64,000 nt of DNA. Origin: Paramacrobiotus metropolitanus (taxonomy: Eukaryota; Tardigrada; Eutardigrada; Parachela; Macrobiotidae). Shown here piece by piece: positions 42,700 to 54,038 of this stretch; within the stretch, counting starts at the first letter, position 1; each line of letters opens with the position of its first letter. Under the pieces are notes generated by a model, which was given only the letters and a program-made list of their open reading frames with translations, was not told the origin of the DNA and did no database searches. The stretch lies in NCBI RefSeq assembly GCF_019649055.1, contig NW_026570276.1, forward strand, positions 682,001-746,000. Direction: 5' to 3'. The position numbers and the translations under genes were made by a program.

Positions 42700-45181
42700 G
42701 GCAAACTGGCCAGTGGAGATTATATCCTTAAGTTCATCCAGGCTGGACGCGTGCTCAACCTAAATTCCGTGGGGACAGACGTAGCAATTAATTAGCTCTA
42801 TAAGGCCGAAAAGTAATACTACTGTACTTAAATCATATCCCTGTTGCAGTTTCCCCGACAGGAACGCCGTGCGCGTTACTGTTTCAGGCTCAACACTTTA
42901 AGTAATTTTTATTAAGCAACAGCATAAATGCTTTCGCTAATGGAAACTAATTAAAATGAACGTTGATATTCAAATGAACGTTGATTTTAAGTTATATTAT
43001 ACAATTTGTACTTGCGGTCAGTAACAAGAAAATAAAAATCTGAAGGTAACGAAAGGTTGCACGAAATGACAATTGCTTATATCGGTTCACTGTAACCGGA
43101 ACTAAGAATAATGTTACGATGCATAAATGAAATCACGAGTCCAGGAATGCATAACTCAGCAGGAAGACGCCGATTCCCTGCCGAGATGAAGATGTTTCCC
43201 TCCTGCAAATTGTGTGAAATAAGTCGGCGTGATATATTTTGAAAAAGGATCTCCACATCAGCAAGCCAAAGAATACTTAACTGCATTGACGATTATCGCA
43301 GTTTTTGTTAATATTAATCGTTGTTGTGGTAAATATTACCAGGATCATTTGGATCCCCCGCCGAAATGAAGATATTCCACGCGTTATGCTAGTCAAAAGT
43401 TATAAATATTTTGTCTTGTGCGTCTCGCATAGTTACTACTACTGGAAGCGACCCCATCAGCAGCGCAGTGACCGTATAACTCTCTGCAATATTCAAAGGC
43501 TTTCTGGGCGGCAGATCAGTTCTCTGTAAGTGGCTTAACACAATATTTTAATCGTAAGGAGCACTTTACCGCAAAACAGACGGTCTTACGGTTAGCTTCG
43601 TGCTTCTTATGGTCACGGTCGCTAATTACCAAGTACAGCACCAACAAAACACTGTGCAATAATACTGTGCTCGTATACCCATGACCCGTTACCTTAAGGT
43701 CTGTGGATACATGTACGCGGAACTCAGCTGAGCCAGTGAGTCTTTCGTTTTTCGGGCAAGACGAAGGCGGTACCGACTGCTAACAGATGTCGGTCGATGT
43801 TTGAGGTCACTTAGCATCTCGTTAGGTCATTGATGACTGCCTCTATCTGGTTGTCCCTTTTCCGATTGCTAGTATATTCATTTAAAAAGGGACCATGGCT
43901 CTGGGCACCTTGTAGTAGCACCAGTTAAGAAGAGCAAATCAGTCTATTTGCAATGTCGGTATAAGCACGCGCATTTTATTGACAACGGCCTCGTTCGAAA
44001 ACAGAATCCCATGGCAGAACCATGACAGCACTTTTATCGAAAGGGTGCGAGTAAGGAGCGCGTACCTACGAGAGTTTAAAGCATTATGACTTCAGAAAGG
44101 CACTAGTGGCCGGGGGGCCAACCATTTTCCCCTTAGAAAAGCCGCTTTTTCTTGCTAAGTGGCACATTCGGTAAGTGCTACCTAGCTGGTTCATACGAAA
44201 ACGTCAGGATCGGCAGCCGAAGAATAGACGCACTTATTTAAAGCTTCCTGGTAGCTGTTTTGTTGTACCTGTGGCCTTTGAAACGATGGGAATGAACGGC
44301 ACCACCCGCTGTAATTATTTGTACGAGTACGTACTATGTACCGGGTCACTTTGCTTAATGCCTGACTTTTTGCTCTTGTCACCTGAAATTGTGTTTCACC
44401 GCGCCATATAGCAACACAGTTCTTTGTAATATCAATTTACGTAATATTAATTTTATAACTTTTTTTAACCACCATAAAAAAGTTCGAAATGAATGTTCCT
44501 GTACATCATAAGGTTACAAACACACTCCACAAGAACTGCACCTACAACCACCAATCAGAAAATTATCACTGCGGCAGAAAAATTCTAACAGCTAAAGAAG
44601 GTTCTGAAAGGGGGTTTCTACTCAGAATTTAATCGTTTGCAAGATTATAGGGGCAGAACACATTTACAAAATAAGCGTACGCAAATACTAAGCCCATTAC
44701 ACCGTCGTAGGCTGTTGTTCGTTTTCCTGTGTTCGCATAGATGCCCAGTAATTTTATTATAATGAAAGAATCCCCTTTCCGCCCCCGGCACCGACCTCCA
44801 AGGACCACACAAATTTCAGGAAAGGTAAAAAACATAGGATAATTATTATCATGCAATCGCTGCATCGTACTTATGTATCGGTGCGCTAAACTTTAACTTA
44901 CGGTGCAACGGGTACTGATTGTACAATTGATGCGCAAGTACTATAAAGTGGCAATCTTTGTGATTGCTATGAAACGCGCGTAAAATCCGAAGTACTAACC
45001 AGAATACGAGCTCATGCGCACAGCCACTGCGATTATTAATTTGTACTTTTTGGACCAACTGCCGACTTTTCAGTAGCGTAGCGTTATAAAATACTAGTCA
45101 AGAAGGTCTAAGCTTCTTCTTTATGGTGAAATTACACCCTACTTCAGTCTGAATAATGTTCCTCCGTTGGAATATCAAAAG
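42700..45181. other. Spacer between GPCR E and GPCR F
   Basis: No exon of the local families is found. A short repeated phrase (CCGCCGAAATGAAGATATTCC and a variant about 180 bp upstream) is the only internal similarity noted. Open frames at 43305-43529 and 44175-44411 lack domains. Confidence 0.25.
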
Positions 45182-48044
45182 TCATTGCACAAAAGCTGCG
45201 ATTCTAAAGCTTGATGGTCGCCCGTTAAAATTTTGCCTCCATTTCCGCATTGTGAAGTTTTCGCTTGCGACTTTCCTCAGCACATACTGCGACAAAACAT
45301 AGATGTCGCAATGTATGAACCATACTTCCATGAATCGCTGTCGATAGTGACGTTCGGTTAACAGGTAGACGTAGAAATTCAACGAATATCCCATATACGC
45401 AGTTACCAGGAAAATCGGTGCGATGAGACGATGTATGCTCGGATCCTGGAATAGGATCCAGTTCAGGCTGTACGGTAGCGCCTCGGTGCACGAATCGAAA
45501 AACTTTGGAGTGCGCGTGATGAAATACAACAGCGCACTGCTCAGCAGGATAACGTTGGTTGCGTGTTCCGATAGAGCTTTGTTGGCAGGAGCTGTCGCGG
45601 TTGCCTCGATGACAGTTTTCTGCAAGCGGCGCATTTTGCCGAATTCGGATTGTCCTTCCCGAGAGAGGAAGATAATCAGAAGCACATTGGGAATCAGAAT
45701 CAGTACAAACGTCAAAATGCGCAACGTCATCTGCAAATATGGAAGATAGCGGCGCGATACGATCGACGTGTTTGCAAGCATTACTTTAGCTTTAACCCGT
45801 TCCCGTCCATCCCTGTCAAATGGCAGGGTGGCGGACTTTGTTCCTCTTCCAGCTCGTAATGAAGGAAGCTTATGTTCAGTGACTTTATTTCACAGCAGGG
45901 ATGTTGTTGGTTGTTTAAAAAAATTCGACCATGAAATGGAACACGTATGGGGCCCACGACCATTGACCAAAGATGACCGAAATGGCACATTTTGGGTTCG
46001 TGGAGGTCTTGGCTGCTCCTGCAGCCTTCCCATTACCAGATAATTCACAGATAAATCATTCAAAGAGACCCGGTGGCTGACATTACAAAAGCACCAAATG
46101 ATTTGAAAAATAACTGGGCAGTGGGCAAACAGAGTCATTTAAAATTTTCCTGCCAAGTTTGACAGGGGTGGGCATGGCGCTACTTTAACAATAAAACTAT
46201 AAATTCTTTATAAAATCTCAGAAAATTGGTAAAACGTCACACAAGGAATCAAAAAATCAGGCAAAAAGAGTGCTAAAATGCCTTGTGCTTCGGTGGTCAT
46301 CAAACTGACCAGTGGTCAACAATATAGAAAAATTTCCAAAATTCATGTTTTTTGTCGGAAAATTTAGGCTATTACTTACAAATAAATTGTGAAATGTAAG
46401 AATCAATGTGACATTGCCAAACTGAAGCTGTTTGATATCTTTTTTCATCACCCTTCTGTAGGTTGCTCTAAATAGCCTAAACAAAACAAAGAACTGCAAG
46501 ATTTATGCTCTTCACCCAGTTCAGGATATGGTGTAATGGGTATGATTTCCATCACTGAGAGCGTAAAATTATGTGAAATGTATCTACAGATCACCTTTTT
46601 TAATTCTGCGCAACATTTCCACGTTCTATGAGTAGCATCTTGCAATCAGTTGTCGTGGTGTGAATGCGTGATAGCGGAAATGACCTTGCCGGTAGTGCCG
46701 GTGCCGATGTATTTTACGGCGCGGCGCTGTGATGCAATGGGGGATGCTGTCGCTGGATTTTTAGGGGCAGGCAACTATAGACTGCATAGTTTACTCATAG
46801 TTCAGTAGTTGTACCATCTAAAAAATTAAAAAGTCTACTAAAAGTTAAATTAAAGCAGGAAACGACAAGAAAGTACATGTGTACTGCTGTTAGTACTGCA
46901 GCACAACATGCAGTATAGCAGAGGTATAACTGACAAAAACCTAATTGTGATGATGTATTTTGTTGTTTTTATCTGACGTAGGGTCATTTTGTATTGTCCT
47001 AATATAAACAAAGTGGATTTTGCACCTTTGTTAGCCCATGGCCGCTCGGAAACAAATTTTTGTGTAATTTGATAATTTCTTGACCACTGGTCATCCCGAT
47101 GACCATAAAAGAATCTGACAAATGTAGGTCTTGTCAAAAGGGTTCTTTTAAGTGTTCGCGCTTCTCAGTGCGATCTCCCCCTCGTTTTCTATAAACCCCG
47201 GAGTGTGACCTGCCAAATGGCAGGATGCCCATCCCTGTCAGTTTGGCAGGCTATCGCCCTGCTTGACCTATGTTCAAGAAAATTCCCAAAAAAATAATTT
47301 TTCTTGATTGAATTATTTGAGTAAGAACCACCAATTTTCAGATTGGTATTCACGTTCCTTCTGGTAGCTGACTTTGGTGGGTTAATGTACAGGCACATCG
47401 TCGTCATCAGTCTATAACGTCTCAAGTTTCAACATTAGTCGCTTTCTTTAAATCATAATTTTACCAAAACGAAAAAAATTAGTTAACTATAGAATTGATT
47501 CGTAAATTTATTTTAACAGGATTAGTTAGTTAAATTATTAGGCATTTATGCAATTTATTAGGCAGTTTATGTTTATTAGATTCATGCTATGCACGATCGG
47601 GTTAAATATTACATACCCGCCCTAGGTTGTTTATTTTGCCCCAGGGATAGAACCATTTTGGAATGTCGCTGTAGCCGTAAACATCGTGCATGTAAGGAAA
47701 ATAGAGTTTTACAACATTGAACATGTGACATGCCAGTGCGAAGATGACGAGAGCGACAATAACCAGGCGCGCCGTGAAAACGCGTTGCAGAAATCTGAAG
47801 CGGAATGGACTCGTAATCACAAGCAGCCGCTCCCAGGAGAAGACCACAAGAATCCTACAAGGCAAACTTTCTGCAATTCTCGCAGGTTAATACCCGACAA
47901 CCTTACCAATCAGATAAGCTCATCGAAACATCCCAAAACCATGGACCAATAAGCTTAGACAGGCTGTATGCGGGCCCGAGTACAGTCCTCATTAATTCGT
48001 GAAGACTGTCCTGCTCTTGTAAGAAGTCGGATAAACCGACCCAC
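45182..48044 (-). pseudogene. GPCR F: receptor missing exon 1, acceptor damaged
   Basis: Minus-strand pieces: exon 2 48044-47907 (138 bp, 21 bp longer than paralogues, in frame, ends MSLSDW), exon 3 47854-47617 (VVFSWERLLVITSPFRFRFL, LACHMF), exon 4 45730-45182 (TM5, VILLSSALLYFITRTPKFF, GYSLNFYVYLLTERHYRQRF). The acceptor before exon 2 reads CCCG instead of an AG, and only about 18 bp of intron remain before a foreign element at 48063. No exon 1 was found to the right. The C-terminal tail differs from the paralogues, suggesting a 3' indel. It is judged a pseudogene. Confidence 0.75.
45792..47605. mobile_element. Possible piggyBac-like non-autonomous insertion in intron 3 of GPCR F
   Basis: Left edge TTAACCCGTTC and right edge, reverse-complemented, TTAACCCGATC give a TTAA target and a short matching end. 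Subterminal repeats of CCATCCCTGTCAAATGGCAG type occur near 45810, 46155 (inverted) and 47230. Without this segment intron 3 would be about 75 bp, in line with the short introns of the family. The inverted repeat is short, so this is tentative. Confidence 0.35.
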
Positions 48045-48062
48045 CGGGAAAGAAATACTAGT

Positions 48063-48263
48063 ATAACTACGGTCTACGGGGAGCAAGAGGAAAGGAACTT
48101 CTTAACAGCCATTGGTTATTCATTTGGGCGCGATGTTTGTGCGCCGGGTCTTCTACGTTCTCACATTCATGGCGATTTCGCAAACAAACAGTGAACATAA
48201 AACAGCAGTAGCACAAAGTTTACAAGTTTACGAGAACAAAATCATCATATTTTTCACATGCCC
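48063..48263 (-). repeat. Split repeat B2
   Basis: About 201 bp, matching 48478-48678; shared core CTACGGGGAGCAAGAGGAAA. Confidence 0.85.
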
Positions 48264-48300
48264 TCTAGAAAAAATAAAACAAAGGGTGGGCGGGATAGGG

Positions 48301-48481
48301 AAGAACGACACAAAGTAATTTTACAACTGGAAGTGGTTGTCGAATACAGTCATGCTTAAATAGACTCTTGCTTCGTCCTGCTCCAAATCCGGCATCCGTC
48401 TTCACTCCATTCATACGCTCGTGGCAGGACGACCCTTTGACCTCGTTATACTCAGATTCTTTCGAAGAATCTTTCCCATAA
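48301..48481 (-). repeat. Split repeat A2
   Basis: About 181 bp, matching 50639-50819. It ends with a hairpin GATTCTTTCGAAGAATC then TTTCCCATAA. It overlaps the start of repeat B1 by four bases (ATAA). Confidence 0.85.
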
Positions 48482-48678
48482 CTACAGTCTACGGGGAGCA
48501 AGAGGAAAGGAACTTCTTAACAGCCATTGGTTTATTCATTTGGGCGCGATGTTTGTGCGCCGGGTCTTCTACGTTCTCACATTCATGGCGATTTCGCAAA
48601 CAAACAGTAAACATAAAACAGCAGTAGCACAAAGTTTACAAGTTACGAGAACAAAATCATCATATTTTTCACATGCCC
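48478..48678 (-). repeat. Split repeat B1
   Basis: Second copy of the 201-bp repeat, directly joined to A2. Confidence 0.85.
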
Positions 48679-49409
48679 AAGCAATCCAAAAAAAAGGAAC
48701 ACCACCCGCAATTTCAGTTATTTAAGACATTTTGCTCAACAATGGGCTTAAGCAGAATTTATTTGCACTTTGCAGAACCAGCTGCAATCCATTACCACAA
48801 TGCCATAACACACATGGAAACTTTAAATTTCTTCAGTTCGCAGATCAACCATAAATCATTACATTACATCATTTTCAGAAATTCAACGTTCAATCTCAAT
48901 ACTTGCTGGAACTGACCATGAACACAAATTACATTCAATTATTCTCACAAATTCAACTTCATTATTTCTCAATTTTGTTGGAGATCACCAAAATACAGTG
49001 CATACAATGAATACATTTTATCATTTTCATGAATCTAATCCTTAATTTCAGCATTTGCGGAAATTCACCACAAAATAATTCAATCGTTCATTTCAAGAAT
49101 TTAATCAATAATTAAATGTTCTGAATTTTGCTGAAAGTGACCGTTAATGATTATTACATGCAACCATTTTCACTGACCTTTCAGTAAGCAAATTTCCATG
49201 GAAACGTTGCCATGACTCAATGCAATTTAGTTAAATCAACAATAATAATATCGTTTACACGGAAAACTGCAACAATTTACAATACCATTCACACTGAGAA
49301 TTGTCATTGAATAACATAAACAATTCAACGTCAACTTAATATGCACAATCAAAAATTTCGCAGTATCAGGCGCCGTTGCGCCCACCCCGTTTGCTATTTT
49401 CTGGTTACG

Positions 49410-50573
49410 CTAACACTCGTGCCAATTGTGACCTTTCTCGTAACAGGAGCCGCAAACGTGAGAGTACCAACATTCTCCTTCTGCACGCTGGCATTGCCCT
49501 TCGTTATACGCCCAATAGCTCAGCTTTTTTGGCCCGTCGCCACTATAATTATTTCCTCGACCATTATACGCTCTACGACCGTACCCGCGAGACCGACCAT
49601 CGTGACCACCTCGAAAACCTTCGCTCACGGCGTGGGCGTCAACCGGCAACAGTGAACCAGCGTGAAAACACTGATGGATTAAATTTCCACACGCATTGAA
49701 ATCATTCAGTAAACAACCAAACCGCTCGGCATATTGCCGGAAACCAGCATCAAATTTCAATATAGCTTTTTCGTCATAATCTGGAGCCTTACTGGATAAG
49801 AACTCAACGTACTCGGCATATTCACACAATGTTTCTGCGTGGCTCGGCATTTTACTCAACTGCTTAATCAACATAAGCGACCCATTCATAAATTCTGCGT
49901 ATGTTGACTCTAAGGCGCCAACTGGTTTCTTCTTCTCTGCTTGCGCGCGGGAATACACCACCTCGTGTGGTCGTGGCAAATTTCTTGCCAACTTCGGCAA
50001 CGGGTCACCTTTCAAGTTAAAAACTTCTCTTAGGCCAAACTCACCATTGCGGAATTGTTCGACCGGTGGAATAGGACTGGGGCTGCCACGTGGAAAGTCA
50101 ACCGGATCCGGCATGACCCTTCGGTCGAATTCTGCCAACGCGGATGCGGGCTTGCTGACCTTCTTGCACGGTGCAGGTGGAACAATAATCACTGACTCTT
50201 CACTTCGGCTATCCATGATGTAGGTCCTAATATCTTTGCGGTCGCACAGCGGGATGGCATTCAGCGGAGGCGTCCAAAGGTCATCTTTGGACAGGAAAAG
50301 GACTTTCTCAATGGCAACGAAACGCTCCTTCTTCAAAATGGCAACAGTGCTTTCACACAATCCCAATGATTTAGCCAAATCATCGACCGTATTACCCGAC
50401 ACGTTCAGCTGTGAATCTTTCTTACCACCATGGCCGGCACATCCAGGCTGGTGATCAAGCATACGCTTAACAAGTTCGGCTTTGTTGCCGGTAACCGTGA
50501 GCTCGTGCTCTCGTAACATGACCTTTAATTCTTCACATGTCATAACTTCAAGTTCTTCCTGCGTTTTACTCAT
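49410..50573 (-). CDS. SAP-domain ORF of the split-repeat element (387 aa)
   Basis: N-terminus (residues about 8-44) is a SAP-type helix-turn-helix: TCEELKVMLREHELTVTGNK, then AELVKRML. This fold usually binds DNA or RNA. A long middle region is helical. The C-terminus has a Gly/Arg-rich stretch (GGHDGRSRGYGRRAYNGRG) and then a Cys/His motif with spacing C-x6-C-x5-H-x-C-x2-C-x4-H-x3-C (GQCQRAEGECWYSHVCGSCY). That ending resembles the zinc-binding tail of ORF1/Gag-like proteins of DIRS/Ngaro-type elements. A nucleic-acid-binding structural role is inferred. The frame is intact. ATG at 50573. Confidence 0.65.
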   Translation of the reverse strand: MSKTQEELEVMTCEELKVMLREHELTVTGNKAELVKRMLDHQPGCAGHGGKKDSQLNVSGNTVDDLAKSLGLCESTVAILKKERFVAIEKVLFLSKDDLWTPPLNAIPLCDRKDIRTYIMDSRSEESVIIVPPAPCKKVSKPASALAEFDRRVMPDPVDFPRGSPSPIPPVEQFRNGEFGLREVFNLKGDPLPKLARNLPRPHEVVYSRAQAEKKKPVGALESTYAEFMNGSLMLIKQLSKMPSHAETLCEYAEYVEFLSSKAPDYDEKAILKFDAGFRQYAERFGCLLNDFNACGNLIHQCFHAGSLLPVDAHAVSEGFRGGHDGRSRGYGRRAYNGRGNNYSGDGPKKLSYWAYNEGQCQRAEGECWYSHVCGSCYEKGHNWHEC

Positions 50574-50638
50574 TTTACCGAAAATTTAAAAGCGATAAAG
50601 AAAGAAAAGTAATTTTACAACTCACACGGCACGGCATA

Positions 50639-50819
50639 AAGAACGGCACAAAATAATTTTACAACTGGAAGTGGTTGTCGAATACAGTCATGCTTAAATA
50701 GACTCTTGCTTCGTCCTGCTCCAAATCCGGCATCCGTCTTCACTCCATTCATACGCTCGTGGCAGGACGACCCTTTGACCTCGTTATACTCAGATTCTTT
50801 CGAAGAATCTTTCCCATAA
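50639..50819 (-). repeat. Split repeat A1
   Basis: About 181 bp; differs from A2 at a few positions (GGCACAAAAT against GACACAAAGT near one end). Confidence 0.85.
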
Positions 50820-51802
50820 TTATGTAGTATACGGAGGCCGAGTATCGTGCAGTTTATCCAGACATTCGTGCGTAATAGGCCAGCAACGTAAGCGATCGCA
50901 AAATCACAAACTTAAAAGATATATGTAGAAGGCTACTTAAGAAAGATATGTGTAGTAGGCTGCGGCAAAACTATGGAATACTTATATTATAGGACTTCAA
51001 AACACAAACTTATCGTCATGTCGAACGGTTCGACTGTGAGTTATCTGCATGTGTCAGAGCCTGAAATAGTGTCAATTATATGACACAAGTGTCAATCATT
51101 AAAAATTTTTATCAAACTTTACGGGAAAAACTGTCAATCTTTTGAAAGTTGAAAAATGCACAAAAAAAAACGAGGGGGTCTTCGATTTAAAAAGAAATCG
51201 AAAATATAAATAAGAATATCATTTGTTGTCTAATGCTAGATCCAGAATGGATCCAGAGACAGAGACCTAAACGGGATAGATCCTGTGGAGCGAGCAATGC
51301 GATCTGGATTGCGAGCTATGCGGAAACACAAAACGTCGCACCGCTAATTGCTGACTTTTAATATTGAAAAGTCTGGAGAACAGAAAATCAGTACTGATCG
51401 GCGCAGCTCGATCGTAAATCGTAGAGCCAATTCAACAGTGTGGAGCACGTGCTATGCCGCGCCCACTAACAAAACACAAGCCAATCAGAAGCGAGACACA
51501 ACACAGACCGTAATCCAAAGGCGTAGCGCCTAGCGCCACGGGCGTGAACGCTAGTGAGGCCTCGTCTCACATGCCTCTGGGGGGATGCCGAGCTCCGTTG
51601 AGGCTGGACACACTCCCGAATCCACGAAAAGACGGTCGCCGGGGTCTGTGCGTGCTCAAAAACATCAAATTCTCTTATTCCATTTATCACATCAATTTCA
51701 AATGCACAATGTGAAATAAACAGATCTGTATCAAAATACTATTCCATATCAATTCTAATACAAAACAGATCAACAGTTAAAAGATCAACAAAAGTATTAA
51801 TC
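50820..51802. other. Spacer between the split-repeat element and the second LTR-type element
   Basis: No protein recognised. It includes GTGTCAATTATATGACAC and TTCGATTT...AAATCGAA palindromes. A 3' LTR of the neighbouring element should lie here if that element is complete, but with its other end outside the window this cannot be tested. Confidence 0.3.
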
Positions 51803-51870
51803 AAATGTAGACTAGGATCCTCCATTTCTGACTCGTAAAGGTCAGAAATGGAGGATCCTAGTCTACATTT
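51803..51870. repeat. Perfect 30-bp snap-back at the 3' end of the second element
   Basis: Arms 51803-51832 and 51841-51870 are exact reverse complements around an 8-base loop. The right arm contains the last codons and TAG of the 726-aa ORF, so the ORF end has been copied back in inverse. Confidence 0.85.
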
Positions 51871-54038
51871 GGAGGATCCGCTCGATGTCGCATCATGCTG
51901 ATCAGCGTGTTCGCTTGAACTAAAGGATCTTGCCGTTCACTTGCTGGTATCAGGTTCCACAGCTGTTCGAGTGCCGCCTGATTGGCGTGTTGGGCGCTCT
52001 CTTCTGACACGTCCCAAGGGGCATATGGAATCGGATCTCCTGTTATCGGGTCGACAATCACTGCGGTTATGCAATCCGTTGTTCCATCGCCAAAATGGAG
52101 TGTCAACGTTATTTTCCTCCACGTTCCGTCAGTATATTTTAGGGTCGACTCGTAATCGTCCAATGTTCGTTTATTCGGATCTGGGTCAGCTGTCGGTTTT
52201 GGCCGAATTCTTTCTTTCGTCAGCAACCTCCCGTCCGTTGTGTATGTGTATGCCAGATGGTCATCATTCGTGCCCATTTTAATGCGGATCCATGCATCCT
52301 CTTCATTCGCTATTTTCGACACTACGTGTTTCATCATTTGAATCAAGACTCTCGGGTTATGACGTTCTTCCGGGGGAATGAATTGTAACGCCTCATTGAC
52401 TTCCATCTTTGACCTTTCCCCAATCTCAGTTTTGACTGACTTATCTGCCAGAGGGTTGTATGAGTCGGTCTCTTTATTCGTCCCTTTATCGACTATCCGA
52501 GCCGTGACCTTTTGTTCGTTATGGTCCGTTCCGGTATATTTGACTGTGAAAGTCCTGCACTTCGGAAATCGAATTTGGGAATCTCCCGTGTCCGACGGTG
52601 TGGGTGGCGCACTCTTTCTACCCACTGGGATCGGTGCTTTGCTCGTCGTGACCTTTTTCGTCCGCTGCTCTTTCTTCTCACTTTCTTTTGGGGTGGTTGT
52701 CGGTGACCTTACTCTTTTCCCACTTTTTACGGTTCCGCTGGACGGCTCTGTAACCGAACTGGTACGTCCGCGTACTGATCCTGCGGTTGAACTTGCCCGC
52801 GACCTTTCTGCTCGGTCACTTAACTCTGCATCAATTTTTCTCTTTGTTTCCCGGAGAGCACTGTCCGACATCTCCTCTACTGGTGCTTCAACTAATGCCC
52901 GTGATGGCCCCATCACGCTGCTTGTCGAAGGTCCTCTTTCTTTAGGGATCGTCTTAAGGAATATCTGTATCTTCTCAGTCATCGGCAGCCATTTTCTGTT
53001 GGTTAGAGCCGGATGGTACTGTTTCATCGAGGCTATTCTGATCGCTAACTCTTTACGTTTAACTTCGATGCTTTTAGTTTTTTCCTTCATCGCGATGTGG
53101 GCTGCTTCGATGATCCCGTCCAGCCTGAGTAATCTTCCATAGAATGCATGTTCATCCTCGACTCGCATGTGGATTCTATAAAGATCCCGACACATTCGGT
53201 TGAAATCCTGGATGGCCTCTGTATCAGCCGCTGTCAGTCTTTCTCCGTTGCCCACTATCACGTTCAGTCGCGCATGATCTTCTTTCATGTCTAGCGGAAG
53301 TTTCGGTGAGTAATCATGCACGGTTGGTTTACCCGGGGGCGTTGCCCGTAGACCATCTGGTCCGACCTGTTTCAAATTTGGGCCCAGCGACGACAGTACG
53401 CCTCGCGGTCGTGGTGAATCGAACCGATTTCCTCCTCGCCTCCCTCCTTTTTGTGGCGAGTTCCTGTGAAGTCGTTGCGCTCCCAGTTGCTGCGGTGTTC
53501 TCATACGAGGCGTTCCGATATCTAACAATGATAGGCCTCCCGATTTTGGGAAAGGCGGCAATATCGGAGATGACCTTTGCGACTGGGTCGCTATCATTCC
53601 GCCAAATCCTCCATGTCCCATAAATCTACTCGGTGTAGTCTGTTGCGGTGGCGGCATCAACGGTCTTGCCGGTCCCATCATCGTTTGCGGTTGTCCCATC
53701 GGTGGGGTATACGGTCCCGGATGCGTTTGATAAGGGGCGCTCGTTACTTGTCCCGAATACTGGGTTCCGGCAGGTGAGCCGTGGTGCACCCAGTTAACCG
53801 TATCTTGGTAGTTCGTCGGCTGTCCTGGATCGTGATACACATAATACCCCGGGTCACCATAATAATCTCCTTGTCCTGGTTCGTTCTGTGCCGTTCCTGC
53901 TGACGACGTCGACCCTTCACCATATGAGGTGTCATACCCGTATTCACCTTCCATTCTTTTTGGGGTCGATATCTTTAAAGGATTTCGGATGCTTTCCGAA
54001 TCAGAATTATCTGAATTTTGCCGTTCCATTCTGTCCAT
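51858..54038 (-). CDS. Accessory ORF of the second element with a duplicated C-terminal module (726 aa)
   Basis: It occupies the place of env but has no signal peptide or transmembrane segment. Residues 1-270 are disordered, rich in Gly, Pro, Gln and Tyr, with RG-rich parts (GGRRGGNRF). Residues 270-400 are helical and charged; 400-490 are Ser/Lys-rich with nuclear-localisation-like basic clusters. The last 240 residues hold two copies of one module, about 490-575 and 636-726: each has a V/ITARIVD or ITAVIVD strand, a helix with EALQFIPPEER or EQLWNLIPASER, then P-x-V and a MMKH or MMRH end. Function unknown; a nucleic-acid-binding or nuclear role is inferred. Confidence 0.65.
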   Translation of the reverse strand: MDRMERQNSDNSDSESIRNPLKISTPKRMEGEYGYDTSYGEGSTSSAGTAQNEPGQGDYYGDPGYYVYHDPGQPTNYQDTVNWVHHGSPAGTQYSGQVTSAPYQTHPGPYTPPMGQPQTMMGPARPLMPPPQQTTPSRFMGHGGFGGMIATQSQRSSPILPPFPKSGGLSLLDIGTPRMRTPQQLGAQRLHRNSPQKGGRRGGNRFDSPRPRGVLSSLGPNLKQVGPDGLRATPPGKPTVHDYSPKLPLDMKEDHARLNVIVGNGERLTAADTEAIQDFNRMCRDLYRIHMRVEDEHAFYGRLLRLDGIIEAAHIAMKEKTKSIEVKRKELAIRIASMKQYHPALTNRKWLPMTEKIQIFLKTIPKERGPSTSSVMGPSRALVEAPVEEMSDSALRETKRKIDAELSDRAERSRASSTAGSVRGRTSSVTEPSSGTVKSGKRVRSPTTTPKESEKKEQRTKKVTTSKAPIPVGRKSAPPTPSDTGDSQIRFPKCRTFTVKYTGTDHNEQKVTARIVDKGTNKETDSYNPLADKSVKTEIGERSKMEVNEALQFIPPEERHNPRVLIQMMKHVVSKIANEEDAWIRIKMGTNDDHLAYTYTTDGRLLTKERIRPKPTADPDPNKRTLDDYESTLKYTDGTWRKITLTLHFGDGTTDCITAVIVDPITGDPIPYAPWDVSEESAQHANQAALEQLWNLIPASERQDPLVQANTLISMMRHRADPPNVD

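Larger units (their letters stand above)
48063..50819 (-). mobile_element. Ngaro/PAT-like element with split direct repeats (non-autonomous)
   Basis: Reading the minus strand: repeat A1 (50819-50639), internal region with a SAP-domain ORF, repeat B1 (48678-48478), repeat A2 (48481-48301), 37 bp, repeat B2 (48263-48063). A1 and A2 are 181 bp and B1 and B2 201 bp; members of each pair are almost identical. The A1-ORF-B1A2-B2 order is the split-direct-repeat layout known for Ngaro/PAT tyrosine-recombinase retrotransposons. No reverse transcriptase or recombinase is present in the 2 kb interior, so it must depend on another copy. It sits 19 bp upstream of GPCR F exon 2. Confidence 0.65.

Noticed and set aside
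48063-48481. R2-R1 unit as a simple LTR of an LTR retrotransposon
   Set aside because: The right side carries only one of the two repeats, and the repeats interleave as A1-B1A2-B2; this fits split direct repeats better than paired LTRs.
52378-53142. 254-codon plus-strand open frame
   Set aside because: Antisense shadow of the 726-aa ORF; no domain and hydrophobic only as a by-product of the opposite frame.
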